From an uncultured Oscillospiraceae bacterium (lineage in GTDB: Bacteria; Bacillota; Clostridia; Oscillospirales; Acutalibacteraceae), in the NCBI GenBank assembly GCA_910587835.1, contig CAJUNQ010000008.1, positions 1 through 60,293 of the forward strand: a DNA stretch of 60,293 nucleotides, written 5' to 3'. Below, piece by piece: positions 1 to 9,536 of this stretch. The position numbers were made by a program, and so were the translations under genes. A model generated the notes under the pieces. The model saw nothing but the letters and a program-made list of their open reading frames with translations. It did no database searches and was not told where the DNA came from. Each line of letters opens with the position of its first letter. The first letter of the stretch is position 1.

Positions 1-582
1 CAGGCCGTTTTCCAGGGTGATGATGGGGCAGATGCCCAAAATGCTGGCAACCAGGGCGCTGGTGGCGGAGAGCCGCCCGCCCATCTTCAGGTATTTCAAG
101 TCGTCGATGAGGGCCCAAAGGCGCACCCGGGGCACCAGGGCCTCCACCTCTTGGGCAATTTCCCCGGCGGAAAGGCCCCGGTCCCGCATTTTGGCGGCCT
201 CCTCCACCAGCAGGCCCAGGGCAAAGGTCACGTTCAAGGTGTCCGGCAGGTAAATGTTCTCCGCGCCCACCAGGTTTTTGGCCACTTTGGCAGACTGCAG
301 GGTGCCGCTCATCTGGGAGGAGATGAACAGGCAGACCACATCGTCCCCGGCCTCTTGATACGCCTGGAACTTTTCTTGAAAAAAGGCGGGGGTAATCTGG
401 GCCGTTTTGGGCAGCTCGCTGGCGGCGGCCAGCTTCTCGTAAAACTGTTCGTTGCTGATGTCCAGGTGGGCCCGGAAGCTCTCCCCGCCGAAATTTACGG
501 TGATCGGCAGCATTTCCACCCCCAGTTCCTCGCAGCGGGCAGGGCTCAGGTCGCAGGAGCTGTCGGTTAGAATTTTTACCAT
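1..582 (-). CDS. DegV family fatty-acid-binding protein (3' end outside window)
   Basis: The reverse strand reads MVKILTDSSCDLSPA from an ATG at 580-582 and stays open to the window edge, so only the first 194 codons are visible. The N-terminal TDSSCDL motif, the later SSxxSGT stretch (SSQMSGTLQSA) and the GR-S segment near the edge (KMGGRLSAT) are typical of DegV proteins, which bind a fatty acid and hand it to the FakA kinase. A GAAAGGAATG ribosome site precedes the ATG and a good sigma-A promoter lies at 637-665. The usual length is about 280 residues, so about 90 are missing because of the window limit. No FakA partner is in view. Family assignment is confident; the lipid ligand is not known. 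Confidence 0.9.
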   Translation of the reverse strand, partial: MVKILTDSSCDLSPARCEELGVEMLPITVNFGGESFRAHLDISNEQFYEKLAAASELPKTAQITPAFFQEKFQAYQEAGDDVVCLFISSQMSGTLQSAKVAKNLVGAENIYLPDTLNVTFALGLLVEEAAKMRDRGLSAGEIAQEVEALVPRVRLWALIDDLKYLKMGGRLSATSALVASILGICPIITLENGL

Positions 583-636
583 TGTATTCACATTCCTTTC
601 AAGGGTCCTTTGCGGTGGTGCTCATTTTGTTTTTCT

Positions 637-665
637 ATTATACACGAAAGACCGGCCCCGGTCAA
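637..665 (-). promoter_or_regulatory. sigma-A promoter for the DegV gene
   Basis: Read on the reverse strand: -35 TTGACC (660-665), 17-bp spacer, -10 TATAAT (637-642). It lies about 55 bp upstream of the DegV start codon. Confidence 0.75.
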
Positions 666-672
666 CAGGCAA

Positions 673-703
673 GCGGCGGCAAAACCAAGCCCGCCGCCTT
701 TTT
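673..703 (+). terminator. hairpin plus T-run between divergent DegV and nifJ
   Basis: GCGGCGG (673-679) pairs with CCGCCGC (691-697) and is followed by CTTTTT on the + strand. It has the form of an intrinsic terminator, but no + strand gene ends upstream in the window, so what it terminates is unclear. It lies between the divergent DegV and nifJ promoters and may insulate them. Confidence 0.45.
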
Positions 704-766
704 CCCGCCCCGCGGACAAGCCCTAGCGGGAGAAAAGAAAAAAACACAAAATATGAGATTTAATCC

Positions 767-795
767 TTTACATAGTCCAGAAAAAATGGTAGAAT
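767..795 (+). promoter_or_regulatory. sigma-A promoter for nifJ
   Basis: TTTACA (767-772), 17-bp spacer, TAGAAT (790-795), about 85 bp upstream of the nifJ start. Confidence 0.6.
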
Positions 796-880
796 GAATC
801 CATGAGGGCGCAGGTTGTGCCAGCTTTGCCGCGCCAGCAACGCCCCGTTTCCAGCATCCCAAAAGGAGGAAATCGTTAAA

Positions 881-3800
881 ATGCCAAGAAAAATGAAGAC
901 AATGGATGGCAACACCGCCGCCGCGCACGTCTCTTACGCGTTCACCGACGTGGCTGCCATCTACCCCATCACGCCCTCTTCCGTGATGGCTGACGAGACT
1001 GACAAGTACGCCGCCGCCGGGCGCAAGAACCTGTTCGGCCGGGAGGTGCGGGTCACCGAGATGCAGTCCGAGGCCGGCGCGGCCGGCGCTGTGCACGGCT
1101 CTTTGGCCGCGGGCGCGCTGACCACCACCTACACCGCCTCTCAGGGCCTCTTGCTGATGATCCCCAATATGTATAAGATCGCCGGCGAGCTGCTGCCCAG
1201 CGTCATCCATGTGTCCGCCCGCACGGTGGCCACCCATGCCCTGAACATCTTTGGCGACCACTCCGACGTATACGCCTGCCGCCAGACCGGCTACGCCATG
1301 CTGTGCTCCAACTCTCCCCAGGAGGTTATGGACCTGGGCGCTGTGGCCCATCTGGCCGCCATCAAGGGCAAGGTGCCCTTCCTGCACTTCTTCGACGGCT
1401 TCCGCACCTCCCACGAGATCCAGAAGATCGAGACCTGGGACTATGAGGACCTGGGCGAGATGCTGGACTGGGACGCGGTCAACGAGTTCCGCCGCCACGC
1501 TTTGAACCCCGAGCACCCTGTGCTGCGCGGCCAGGCTCAGAACGGCGACATCTTCTTCCAGGCCCGCGAGGCCTGCAACAAGTACTACGACGCAGTGCCC
1601 GAGGTGGCCGTTGAGTACATGAACAAGGTGAACGAGAAGCTGGGCACCGACTACAAGCCCTTCAACTATTATGGCGCGCCTGACGCGGACAAGGTCATCA
1701 TTGCCATGGGTTCTGCCTGCGAGACCATCGAGGAGGTCATCGACTACCTCACCGCTGCCGGCGAGAAGGTTGGCCTGGTCAAGGTCCATCTGTACCGTCC
1801 CTTTGTGGCCAAGTACCTGCTGGACGTGCTGCCGGAGACCGTGAAGACCATCTCTGTGCTGGACCGCACCAAGGAGCCTGGCTCCATTGGCGAACCCCTG
1901 TATCTGGACGTGCTGGCCGCCATCAACGGCACCAGCTTCGGCGCGTGCCCGGTCTACTCCGGCCGCTATGGCTTGGGCAGCAAGGATACCAAGCCCAGCG
2001 ACATCATCGCCGTATACCGCAACATGGAGAAGGCTGAGCCCAAAAAGCGCTTCACCATCGGTATTGTGGACGATGTGACCCATCTGTCTCTGGAGGTTAC
2101 CAAGGACCCGGATACCGCTCCTGCGGGCACCACCAGCTGCAAGTTCTGGGGCCTGGGTTCTGACGGCACCGTGGGCGCCAACAAGAACTCCATCAAGATT
2201 ATCGGCGACCACACCGACATGTACGCCCAGGGCTACTTTGACTATGATTCCAAGAAGTCCGGCGGTCTCACCATCTCCCACCTGCGCTTCGGCCACACCC
2301 CCATCAAGTCCACCTACTATATCTCCAAGGCTGACTTTGTGGCCTGCTCCAACCCCGCTTATCTTGACACCTATGACATGGTGCAGGATCTGAAGAAGGG
2401 CGGCAGCTTCCTGCTGAACTGCGCTTGGGACGCGGCGGAGCTCAACGAGCGTCTGCCCGGCAAGGTGAAGAAGTTCATTGCTGACAATGAGATCAACTTC
2501 TACACCATCGACGGCTTCAAGATCGGCAAGGAGATCGGCCTTGGCACCCGCATCAATACGGTGTTGCAGTCCGCTTTCTTCTCCATTGCCAAGATCATTC
2601 CCGAGGCCGATGCCATTCAGTATATGAAGGACGCTGCTCAGAAGTCCTATGGCCGCAAGGGCGAGGCTGTGGTCAAGATGAACCACGACGCCATTGACGC
2701 CGGCGCTACCGGCTACCACAAGGTAGACGTGCCCGCTGCTTGGAAGGATGCTGTGGACGACTCTGTGAAGAAGGTTGCCACCGGCAGCCGCCAGGAGCTG
2801 GTGGACTATGTCAACAACGTGGTGTTCCCTGTCAACTCCTTCCACGGCAAGGACCTGCCTGTCTCCACCTTTGAGAAGTATGCCGACGGCACCAGCCCCC
2901 AGGGTACTGCCGCCTATGAGAAGCGCGGTGTAGCCGTTGATGTTCCCGAGTGGATTCCCGAGAACTGCATCCAGTGCAACCAGTGCTCCTATGTGTGCCC
3001 CCATGCGGTCATCCGTCCCATTGCCATGACCGACGAGGAGCTGGCCGCTGCGCCCGAGGGCACTAAGTCCAAGCCCATGACCGGTCTGCCCGGCATGCAC
3101 TTTGCTATGGTCATCTCTACCCTGGACTGCACCGGCTGCGGCAGCTGCGTCACCACCTGCCCCGCCAAGACCAAGGCTCTGCAGATGGCCCCCATTGACT
3201 CCCAGCGTCCCCAGCAGGCGGTGTTCAACTATGGCATCGACCTGCCCGCCAAGGAGGCTGTGGCTGAGAAGTTCAAGGAGACCTCTGTCAAGGGCAGCCA
3301 GTTCAAGCAGCCCCTGCTGGAGTTCTCCGGCGCCTGCGGCGGCTGCGGCGAGACTCCCTACGCCAAGCTGGCTACCCAGCTGTTCGGCGACAAGATGTTC
3401 ATTGCCAACGCCACCGGCTGCTCCTCCATTTGGGGCGGCTCCGCGCCTGCCACTCCCTACACCGTCAACAAGAAGGGCCACGGTCCTGCTTGGGAGAACT
3501 CCCTGTTTGAGGACAACGCCGAGTTTGGTCTGGGCATGGCCCTGGCTCAGAACGCGGTGCGCGGCCGTCTGGCTGAGCTCACCGAAAAGCTCATTGCCGT
3601 TGACTATGTGGAGCAGGAAGTGAAGGATACCGGCAAGGCCTGGCTGGAGACCATGACCGACAGCAAGGCCAACGAGGCCGCTGCCGAGGCTTATATTGCC
3701 GCTTTGGAGTACAGCCGCGCCTCCATTGACTGGACTATCAACTTCTGCAAGTCTGAGGATGCAGTCAAGGCGTTCGGCAGCAAAGAGGCCGCTGACAAGA

Positions 3801-4552
3801 TGCTGGCCCACCATGAGGCCCGCAAGGCCGCTGGCGACCAGTATTGCGACTGCGAGGCCTGCACTCTGTGCAACGAGATTCTGAAGGACAAGGATTATCT
3901 GGCCAAGAAGTCTGTGTGGATTCTGGGCGGCGACGGCTGGGCCTATGACATCGGCTTCGGCGGTTTGGACCATGCCCTGGCCTCTGGCGAAAACATCAAT
4001 GTGCTGGTGTTCGACACCGAGGTGTACTCCAACACCGGCGGACAGGCTTCCAAGTCCACCCCCTGCGGCTCTGTGGCTCAGTTTGCCGCTACCGGCAAGG
4101 CTCAGAAGAAGAAGGACCTGGCCGCCATTGCCATGAGCTACGGCTATGTGTATGTGGCCCAGGTGGCTATGGGCGCTGATATGAACCAGTGCATCAAGGC
4201 TTTCCATGAGGCCGAGAGCTACAACGGCCCCTCCATCATCCTGGCCTACGCGCCCTGCATCAACCACGGCATCAAGGGCGGCATGGGCGTCTCCATGGTG
4301 GAGGAGAAGAAAGCGGTTGCCGCCGGCTACTGGCACAACTTCCGCTTTGACCCACGTAAGGCTGACGCTGGCGAGAATCCCTTCCAGCTGGACAGCAAGG
4401 AGCCTTCTGCCTCTTATCGTGACTTTATCATGGGCGAGGTACGCTACAACAGCTTGACCCGTTCCTTCCCGGATCGCGCCGAGAAGCTGTTCGCCAACGC
4501 TGAGAAGTACGCCGAGGAGAAGTACGCCAAGCTGAAGAAGATGGCTGAGTAA
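881..4552 (+). CDS. nifJ: pyruvate:ferredoxin (flavodoxin) oxidoreductase
   Basis: 1223 residues, the normal length for the single-chain homodimeric enzyme that converts pyruvate and CoA to acetyl-CoA, CO2 and reduced ferredoxin in the cytoplasm. The start is the ATG at 881 (MPRKMKTMDGN), 7 nt after AAAGGAGGAAA; the open frame reaches further upstream but has no ribosome site there. Domain order is standard: N-terminal pyrimidine-binding domain (YPITPSSVMAD), central domains, two ferredoxin-type clusters near residues 696 (CIQCNQCSYVC) and 750 (CTGCGSCVTTC), a further cluster domain (CGGCGETPY; later CEACTLC), and the C-terminal TPP domain (GDGWAYDIGFGG, SNTGGQ). It is monocistronic between its own promoter and a double terminator. 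Codon use is strongly biased, as expected of a highly expressed catabolic gene. It should supply the ferredoxin used by the hydrogenases further on. Confidence 0.97.
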   Translation: MPRKMKTMDGNTAAAHVSYAFTDVAAIYPITPSSVMADETDKYAAAGRKNLFGREVRVTEMQSEAGAAGAVHGSLAAGALTTTYTASQGLLLMIPNMYKIAGELLPSVIHVSARTVATHALNIFGDHSDVYACRQTGYAMLCSNSPQEVMDLGAVAHLAAIKGKVPFLHFFDGFRTSHEIQKIETWDYEDLGEMLDWDAVNEFRRHALNPEHPVLRGQAQNGDIFFQAREACNKYYDAVPEVAVEYMNKVNEKLGTDYKPFNYYGAPDADKVIIAMGSACETIEEVIDYLTAAGEKVGLVKVHLYRPFVAKYLLDVLPETVKTISVLDRTKEPGSIGEPLYLDVLAAINGTSFGACPVYSGRYGLGSKDTKPSDIIAVYRNMEKAEPKKRFTIGIVDDVTHLSLEVTKDPDTAPAGTTSCKFWGLGSDGTVGANKNSIKIIGDHTDMYAQGYFDYDSKKSGGLTISHLRFGHTPIKSTYYISKADFVACSNPAYLDTYDMVQDLKKGGSFLLNCAWDAAELNERLPGKVKKFIADNEINFYTIDGFKIGKEIGLGTRINTVLQSAFFSIAKIIPEADAIQYMKDAAQKSYGRKGEAVVKMNHDAIDAGATGYHKVDVPAAWKDAVDDSVKKVATGSRQELVDYVNNVVFPVNSFHGKDLPVSTFEKYADGTSPQGTAAYEKRGVAVDVPEWIPENCIQCNQCSYVCPHAVIRPIAMTDEELAAAPEGTKSKPMTGLPGMHFAMVISTLDCTGCGSCVTTCPAKTKALQMAPIDSQRPQQAVFNYGIDLPAKEAVAEKFKETSVKGSQFKQPLLEFSGACGGCGETPYAKLATQLFGDKMFIANATGCSSIWGGSAPATPYTVNKKGHGPAWENSLFEDNAEFGLGMALAQNAVRGRLAELTEKLIAVDYVEQEVKDTGKAWLETMTDSKANEAAAEAYIAALEYSRASIDWTINFCKSEDAVKAFGSKEAADKMLAHHEARKAAGDQYCDCEACTLCNEILKDKDYLAKKSVWILGGDGWAYDIGFGGLDHALASGENINVLVFDTEVYSNTGGQASKSTPCGSVAQFAATGKAQKKKDLAAIAMSYGYVYVAQVAMGADMNQCIKAFHEAESYNGPSIILAYAPCINHGIKGGMGVSMVEEKKAVAAGYWHNFRFDPRKADAGENPFQLDSKEPSASYRDFIMGEVRYNSLTRSFPDRAEKLFANAEKYAEEKYAKLKKMAE

Positions 4553-4585
4553 TTCTCTGCGAGAAACCGTCTGAAATGATAGAAG

Positions 4586-4621
4586 AAAAGGCTCGTCCGG
4601 GGCAACCGGGCGGGCCTTTTC
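4586..4621 (+). terminator. intrinsic terminator of nifJ
   Basis: A 13-bp stem (AAGGCTCGTCCGG with CCGGGCGGGCCTT, two G-U pairs) is followed by a T-rich tail, 34 bp after the nifJ stop. Confidence 0.85.
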
Positions 4622-4666
4622 TCTTGTTTCAGAAGCCGAGCAGCTGTCGATAAAGAACGCCATAGG

Positions 4667-4700
4667 AAAAGGCCTGTCCTCTGAGAGGGCAGGCCTTTTT
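4667..4700. terminator. bidirectional terminator between nifJ and the SBP gene
   Basis: AAAAGGCCTGTCCT pairs with AGGGCAGGCCTTTT. It has T-runs on both strands, so it can also end the leftward SBP transcript, whose stop codon is at 4713. Confidence 0.8.
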
Positions 4701-4712
4701 GTATGCGGAAGG

Positions 4713-6224
4713 TCATCCCTCCGCCAGATGATACTTTAAGTCGCGAACAAAGTCATTGGCGGCCTTTTGTGCCTCAGCCTCTGTGATCTCGCTCTCACTA
4801 TGGCGGAAAGAATAGGCAATATCATAGAGTTCTTCATCCAGGGAGCAGGTAAAACGGGCGTGATCGATAGGCTCCGCCAGAAGGGGAAGGTCTTCATCAG
4901 TTAGCTGAATTGCCGCCAGCTGCATCTGGCGTTCTTTGTCCCCTGATCCCACATAGCGCATTATCTCATCCCTGCGGCGGGCCCATTCCTTCTCTGCATA
5001 ACCCATATACCGCACTGGCCATCCAGTGCTTACCGGCAGAGTGACGTCGAATTCTCCCAGTTCGCCGCCATGCTGAGCCTCAGGGGTAAGGAACAGCCGC
5101 AGGAATTCATAGGCCGCGCCGGGGTTCTCGCAGGCAGAGCTCACTGCACCCCAATAGGCGATCTGCGCGTGATAGCTACCGTCCGACGCGCGCAGGGGAA
5201 TGACCTCCACCTCCCGGCCCATGGCTTTGGCTACGGGAACCAAGTCGAACAGCCACTCAATGGTTATCACATAGAGGGGGCGGCTCTCTCCCACACAAAA
5301 CTCTATGGATGGTTCGCTGTAATACTGGCTGAGTCCCACGCCGTAGCCGGCTTTTTTGGACTTTGCCAGCTCCTTATAAGCTGCTATGCGCATATTCTGC
5401 AAGACGCAGTCATTGGTAAGGAGCTGGGAGAGCGCTTTGGGGTCCAACCGGGCCTCCTCTGTCTCATAGTCGCAGAACCTGGGAAAAAGATCCAGAGGCC
5501 AGACCGAAAAGCTGTCAAATCCCTGGGCATAGGAGGGAATTCCCGAGTGAAGCACTGCCTCCTCCACCTGCTGAGCCACCCCGGAGCGCACCGCCTCCGC
5601 ATTCAGAGAGGAGGCTTCCAGGGCCTCTGTGTCCACAAGCAGAAACGGCGCGCTGTACCGCAGAGGAAGAATATACCTGGCCTCCCCTACCCTGCCTGCG
5701 TCCATGATAGTGGGATGCAATTCCTCCGTATGCAAATCCTTGTCTGCGTCGTACAGGCTGCTGATGTCCCGAAACCAGCCATTGCCTATGGCCTGGTTCA
5801 CATCCCGGAACAGGGGCTCCAGCTCATAGACATAAATTTGGTTCAAATCCAGGGTGGGCAGCAGGTAAACGTCCGGTACATCCCCGGCCATAAGCGCTAC
5901 CCGCAGCTGCTGAATCTCATTCTCCCGGGTATCCTCATCCATGGTCAGATATTCAATATCCACCGTCATATCCGGGTATTGGAGCATGAAATATTTGGCG
6001 ATACGGTTCAGCTGGGTGCGCACAAAGGAAGATTTATCGAAACGGATCATGCTTGGCGTATCGGCCCAACTGGTTGCCTCTGTCAACACCTTCAGCGTGC
6101 CGGACATTTTTGCCGGGGGCAGTGGCGTGGACGGCTCGCTGCGGGACGAGCTGTCTTTGGCCTGACAGCCGGTGCATATACTCAGCAGCAGCGCTGCCAA
6201 CAGAACACTGAGAAATCTTTTCAT
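4713..6224 (-). CDS. extracellular solute-binding lipoprotein (ABC importer, family 1)
   Basis: 503 residues with an N-terminal lipoprotein signal (MKRFLSVLLAALLL, lipobox CTGC), so the mature protein should be anchored to the outer face of the membrane. The body has the type-1 sugar-binding-protein layout, including the family motif VALMAGDVPDVYLL and the hinge-region HPTIMDAGR. It is a clear paralogue of the next gene (shared TEELHPTIMDAG, YILPL, YWGAVSSAC, PEAQHGGEL, and a C-terminus VRDLKYHLAEG) and more distantly of the SBPs at 18.7-24.5 kb. It lies 15 bp downstream of that gene in one transcript, with an AGGAGGT site before its ATG. No permease is adjacent; the nearest are at 16.9-18.5 kb. 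The ligand is unknown; a carbohydrate is the default inference. Confidence 0.88.
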   Translation of the reverse strand: MKRFLSVLLAALLLSICTGCQAKDSSSRSEPSTPLPPAKMSGTLKVLTEATSWADTPSMIRFDKSSFVRTQLNRIAKYFMLQYPDMTVDIEYLTMDEDTRENEIQQLRVALMAGDVPDVYLLPTLDLNQIYVYELEPLFRDVNQAIGNGWFRDISSLYDADKDLHTEELHPTIMDAGRVGEARYILPLRYSAPFLLVDTEALEASSLNAEAVRSGVAQQVEEAVLHSGIPSYAQGFDSFSVWPLDLFPRFCDYETEEARLDPKALSQLLTNDCVLQNMRIAAYKELAKSKKAGYGVGLSQYYSEPSIEFCVGESRPLYVITIEWLFDLVPVAKAMGREVEVIPLRASDGSYHAQIAYWGAVSSACENPGAAYEFLRLFLTPEAQHGGELGEFDVTLPVSTGWPVRYMGYAEKEWARRRDEIMRYVGSGDKERQMQLAAIQLTDEDLPLLAEPIDHARFTCSLDEELYDIAYSFRHSESEITEAEAQKAANDFVRDLKYHLAEG

Positions 6225-6239
6225 TTTCTAACCTCCTGA

Positions 6240-7805
6240 TCAGCCCTCTGCCAGATGATATTTCACATCGCGGACAAAGGCATTGCCTCTTTTCTGGCGG
6301 GAGGTCTGAGGGTCCTCTCCCTCCTCCCCAGACTGCCGCGCCTTTAAAAACTCCATATCCAGCACCGAGGGGAACCGCACCCCATCAATAGGCTCGTCCA
6401 GAATGGCAAAGTCGCTATCGTCTATTTCCACCTGCAGAACTGCCTCCTTGGCGCTGCCTCCATAACTGGTGTGGCCGATCTCCTCCAAATGCCTGCCCCA
6501 CTGCTTCTCCGCAAAGCCTTTATAGCGCACCGGCCAGCCGGGCATAGGGCCTACTGAAAGTTCAATGCCAGAGCCGTCATGAACGGCAAAATCGAAATTC
6601 TCCAACTGTCCCCCATGCTGAACCTCCGGCGTCAAAAAGAAGCGCAGGAACTCATAGGCCTTGGCGGGCTCCTTACAGGCAGAGCTCACTGCGCCCCAAT
6701 AGGACACCTGAGCGTTGAGCTTGTGGTCCACAGACCGCACAGGCTTCATTGCAATCTCATAGCCCAGAGATTTTCCTGACGGGACTATATCAAAGGCGGA
6801 CTCTAAGGGCACAACAACAGTGGCTACAGATTCATCCAGACAATAGCCCTCCCCCATCAAAAACGAGTCCAGACTGATCGAATGGGATGGAAATACTCCT
6901 GTCTCCTCCTCAATCTGCTTAAGTTTTTCCCAGTTGGCGTGGTGTACCTCCTCCTGCAGATCCATGCCGTCAAAGTAATCCACAAAGTCCTGGGGCTTCA
7001 CCAAAACGTTCTCGCTCTCATAGTCACAGAGGGGGGGCAGCAGGTCCAAAGAATGTCCGTTATCATAATGGGTAGCCCAGGCCGGGTCCCCGGTCTTTTC
7101 ATACACGTCCAGTACCGCCTGGTTCAGCTCCTCAGTGCCTGCGCCCATGGCCTCCCAATCAATGCCGGAGTCCTCTATCATATCCTTGCGGGCGTATATC
7201 ACAGGGAAGCTATACCACAAGGGCAGCACATAGCGAGCGCTTCCGATGGTCCCCGCATCCATAATAGTGGGGTGCAGCTCCTCTGTGTGCAATTCCGTGT
7301 CCCCGTTGTAAAAGCCGCTGACATCATAAAACCAGCCGTTGGTCATGGCCTGCTCCACATCCCGGAATAAAAATTCCTTCTGCCTTAAAATAATATCCAA
7401 GCTGGAGTGAGTGGGCAGCAGGTAGACGTCCGGCACATCCCCCGCCATAAGGGCCACTCGGCGCTGCTGAACCTCATTGTCCCGCTCGTCTTCATTGATG
7501 GACAGGGCCTCCACCTCAATCTCCAGACCGGGGTTCTCCAGCATCATGTACTTGGCCGCCTGATTGATAATGCTGTATACTGGGCAGCTCTTATTAAAAC
7601 GGGTCAGCTCCTCATCGTAATTCCAATAAAAGCGTTCGGTCAGAATTTTCAGCTTACCGGTCATTTCACCGGCCTCTGCCCGGGGCTGGGCAGGAGTGGG
7701 GCTAACAGCAGGACCGGCGTCAGCCTGAGAATCCCTTGTGGCACAGGCGGTCAGACTGGCCAATAGAATAACTGCGGAGAGAATCAATGCCAATAGCTTT
7801 TTCAT
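6240..7805 (-). CDS. extracellular solute-binding lipoprotein (ABC importer, family 1)
   Basis: 521 residues from the ATG at 7803-7805 (MKKLLALILSAVILL, lipobox SLTAC). This start is chosen because AGGAGGCG precedes it; the frame extends 14 codons further upstream without a ribosome site. It shares VALMAGDVPDVYLLPT, HPTIMDAG, YWGAVSSAC and the C-terminal VRDVKYHLAEG with the gene at 4713. It is the first gene of a two-gene transcript with a promoter at 7838-7866. The pair probably arose by tandem duplication, and the remains of what may be a third copy lie just upstream (7880-7920). The substrate is unknown; a saccharide is inferred from the family only. Confidence 0.88.
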   Translation of the reverse strand: MKKLLALILSAVILLASLTACATRDSQADAGPAVSPTPAQPRAEAGEMTGKLKILTERFYWNYDEELTRFNKSCPVYSIINQAAKYMMLENPGLEIEVEALSINEDERDNEVQQRRVALMAGDVPDVYLLPTHSSLDIILRQKEFLFRDVEQAMTNGWFYDVSGFYNGDTELHTEELHPTIMDAGTIGSARYVLPLWYSFPVIYARKDMIEDSGIDWEAMGAGTEELNQAVLDVYEKTGDPAWATHYDNGHSLDLLPPLCDYESENVLVKPQDFVDYFDGMDLQEEVHHANWEKLKQIEEETGVFPSHSISLDSFLMGEGYCLDESVATVVVPLESAFDIVPSGKSLGYEIAMKPVRSVDHKLNAQVSYWGAVSSACKEPAKAYEFLRFFLTPEVQHGGQLENFDFAVHDGSGIELSVGPMPGWPVRYKGFAEKQWGRHLEEIGHTSYGGSAKEAVLQVEIDDSDFAILDEPIDGVRFPSVLDMEFLKARQSGEEGEDPQTSRQKRGNAFVRDVKYHLAEG

Positions 7806-7837
7806 AAGTACGCCTCCTGTTTTCATTTTCCACTTAC

Positions 7838-7866
7838 ATTGTATCATATTACCTTGACAATGTCCA
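7838..7866 (-). promoter_or_regulatory. promoter of the two-gene SBP operon
   Basis: Reverse strand: TGGACA (7861-7866), 17-bp spacer, TACAAT (7838-7843), about 30 bp upstream of the start codon. Confidence 0.6.
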
Positions 7867-7879
7867 GCAGGCCAGCAGC

Positions 7880-7920
7880 TCAGCCCGCCAGATGATCACG
7901 GGCATTGCAGACGGCCTCCC
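7880..7920 (-). pseudogene. possible 3'-end remnant of a third SBP gene
   Basis: The reverse strand reads VCNARDHLAG-stop, resembling the conserved C-terminus (N-A-F-V-R-D-V-K-Y-H-L-A-E-G-stop) of the two SBP genes immediately downstream. It is only about 13 codons long and lies where the tail of a preceding tandem copy would be. The match is short, so confidence is low. Confidence 0.35.
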
Positions 7921-8119
7921 AATGGACGATTCTATTAAAACACTTTCATTATAAAGCATCAATCTCTAAAATGTCTCTAAAAAGCCTGACCTCAAGAAAA
8001 AATTTATCCCTTCTGCCTTCAACAGGAAAAATTTCCACAAAACCCTTTCTTTTGCGCATCATATGCTATATAATACCAGTTAGAGAGCCTTCGCTTTTTT
8101 AAGAGAAAGGAAGCTGACA

Positions 8120-9493
8120 ATGGAAAATATATTGGACTGTGTAAAGAGGATTCACTTTGTAGGTATTGGCGGCTCCGGCATGTGCCCCATGGCGGAGCTT
8201 CTGTTGCGCAAAGGCTACAGCATTTCCGGCTCCGACCAGAATGAGTCGGACACCCTGGACCGGGTAAAAACCTGGGGTATCCCGGTGTATATGGGCCAGC
8301 GGCCGGAAAATATTGACGGCGCGGAGGCCCTTGTATATACTGCTGCCTGCAGGCCTGACAATCCTGAGCTGGTAGCGGCACGGGAAAAGGGAATTCCCAC
8401 CCTTGAGCGGGCAGTGATGCTGGGCATGCTTACCGAAAAATATAAGGAGCTGATAGCGGTCTCCGGCACCCATGGCAAAACCACCACCACGGCCATGCTC
8501 ACGCAGATTTTGGTAGAGGCCGGTCGGGACCCCAGCGCTATTATTGGCGGCAAGCTCCCTTTGATTGGCAGCAACTGCCTCAGCGGCAACAGCGGCGGCA
8601 TTGTCTGCGAGGCCTGCGAATATGTAGACAGCTTCTTACAGCTTCATCCCGCTGTCTCAGTGATTCTGAATATTGAGGCAGACCATCTGGACTATTTTAA
8701 AACGCTGGACAATATTGTTAAATCCTTCCGCCAGTTTGCGGACCAGACCAGCCGCCTGCTGGTGGTCAACGGCAGCGATCAGGAGGCTCTGAAAGCAATC
8801 GCAGACCAGAAGGGCAAGGAAATTGTCACCTTTGGCCCCGATGAGACCTGCGATTACTACCCCGCCCAGCTCAGCGAAGAGCCCACTGCCTGCGAGGACT
8901 TCACCTTGATGTGCCGGGGCAAGGCCCTGGGCCGGGTCGAGTTGGCTGTGCCCGGCTGGCATAATCTGTTAAACGCCCTGGCCGCCGCCGCTGCCGCCCA
9001 CTCTCTGGGGGTGGAGCCGGAGGCCGTCTGTCAGGCCCTGGGCCATTTTACCGGGGTACACCGGCGCTTTGAGGTACTGGGCAAGTTTAACGGGGTCACA
9101 GTAGCGGACGATTTTGCCCATCACCCCACAGAGCTCAGTGCGGTGCTCTCCTCCGCCATGCGCATGGGCTACCGGCAGGTCTGGGCGGTGTTTCAGCCCC
9201 ATACCTATTCCCGCACATACAACCTTTTGGAGGACTTCGCCAAAGCTCTTGCCATCCCGGACCATCTGATCATGACAGAGATCCTGGCAGTTCGGGAGGA
9301 GAATGTGTACGGCATTCATACCAGCGACCTGGCGGCTAAGGTGCCGGGCAGCTGTTGGTTCTCAAGCTTTGAGGAGATTGCCGGGTATGTAATGGAAAAG
9401 GCTGAACCCGGTGATTTGATTCTCACCCTGGGCGGCGGCGACATCTATAAATGTGCCAATCTCATCGTAAAAAAGTATCAGGAGAAGACATAA
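8120..9493 (+). CDS. murC: UDP-N-acetylmuramate--L-alanine ligase
   Basis: 457 residues, the usual size. It joins L-alanine to UDP-MurNAc using ATP, the first step of peptidoglycan stem-peptide assembly in the cytoplasm. Visible features are the N-terminal Rossmann motif VGIGGSGM, the Mur-ligase ATP loop SGTHGKTTTTAM near residue 118, the central NIEADHLDYF motif, and the C-terminal domain with FQPHTYSRTY and the late LGGGDIYK. AGAAAGGAAG precedes the ATG. A -10 hexamer TATAAT is at 8069-8074 with only a weak -35 (TTTCTT). The gene is monocistronic and ends in a bidirectional terminator. The convergent neighbour is a PASTA protein, a family that also senses cell-wall fragments. Confidence 0.96.
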   Translation: MENILDCVKRIHFVGIGGSGMCPMAELLLRKGYSISGSDQNESDTLDRVKTWGIPVYMGQRPENIDGAEALVYTAACRPDNPELVAAREKGIPTLERAVMLGMLTEKYKELIAVSGTHGKTTTTAMLTQILVEAGRDPSAIIGGKLPLIGSNCLSGNSGGIVCEACEYVDSFLQLHPAVSVILNIEADHLDYFKTLDNIVKSFRQFADQTSRLLVVNGSDQEALKAIADQKGKEIVTFGPDETCDYYPAQLSEEPTACEDFTLMCRGKALGRVELAVPGWHNLLNALAAAAAAHSLGVEPEAVCQALGHFTGVHRRFEVLGKFNGVTVADDFAHHPTELSAVLSSAMRMGYRQVWAVFQPHTYSRTYNLLEDFAKALAIPDHLIMTEILAVREENVYGIHTSDLAAKVPGSCWFSSFEEIAGYVMEKAEPGDLILTLGGGDIYKCANLIVKKYQEKT

Positions 9494-9528
9494 AAATAAC
9501 GCCGGGGCCTCTGCTCCGGCGTTATTTT
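9493..9528. terminator. bidirectional terminator between murC and the PASTA gene
   Basis: AAAATAACGCCGGGG pairs with CTCCGGCGTTATTTT around a short loop. T-runs on both strands serve murC and the convergent gene. Confidence 0.9.
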
Positions 9529-9536
9529 ATGTATCT

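Noticed and set aside
662..4663. 1333-codon open frame antisense to nifJ
   Set aside because: Mirror of a GC-rich, strongly biased coding gene; Leu/Gly/Val/His-rich translation with no domain and no ribosome site.
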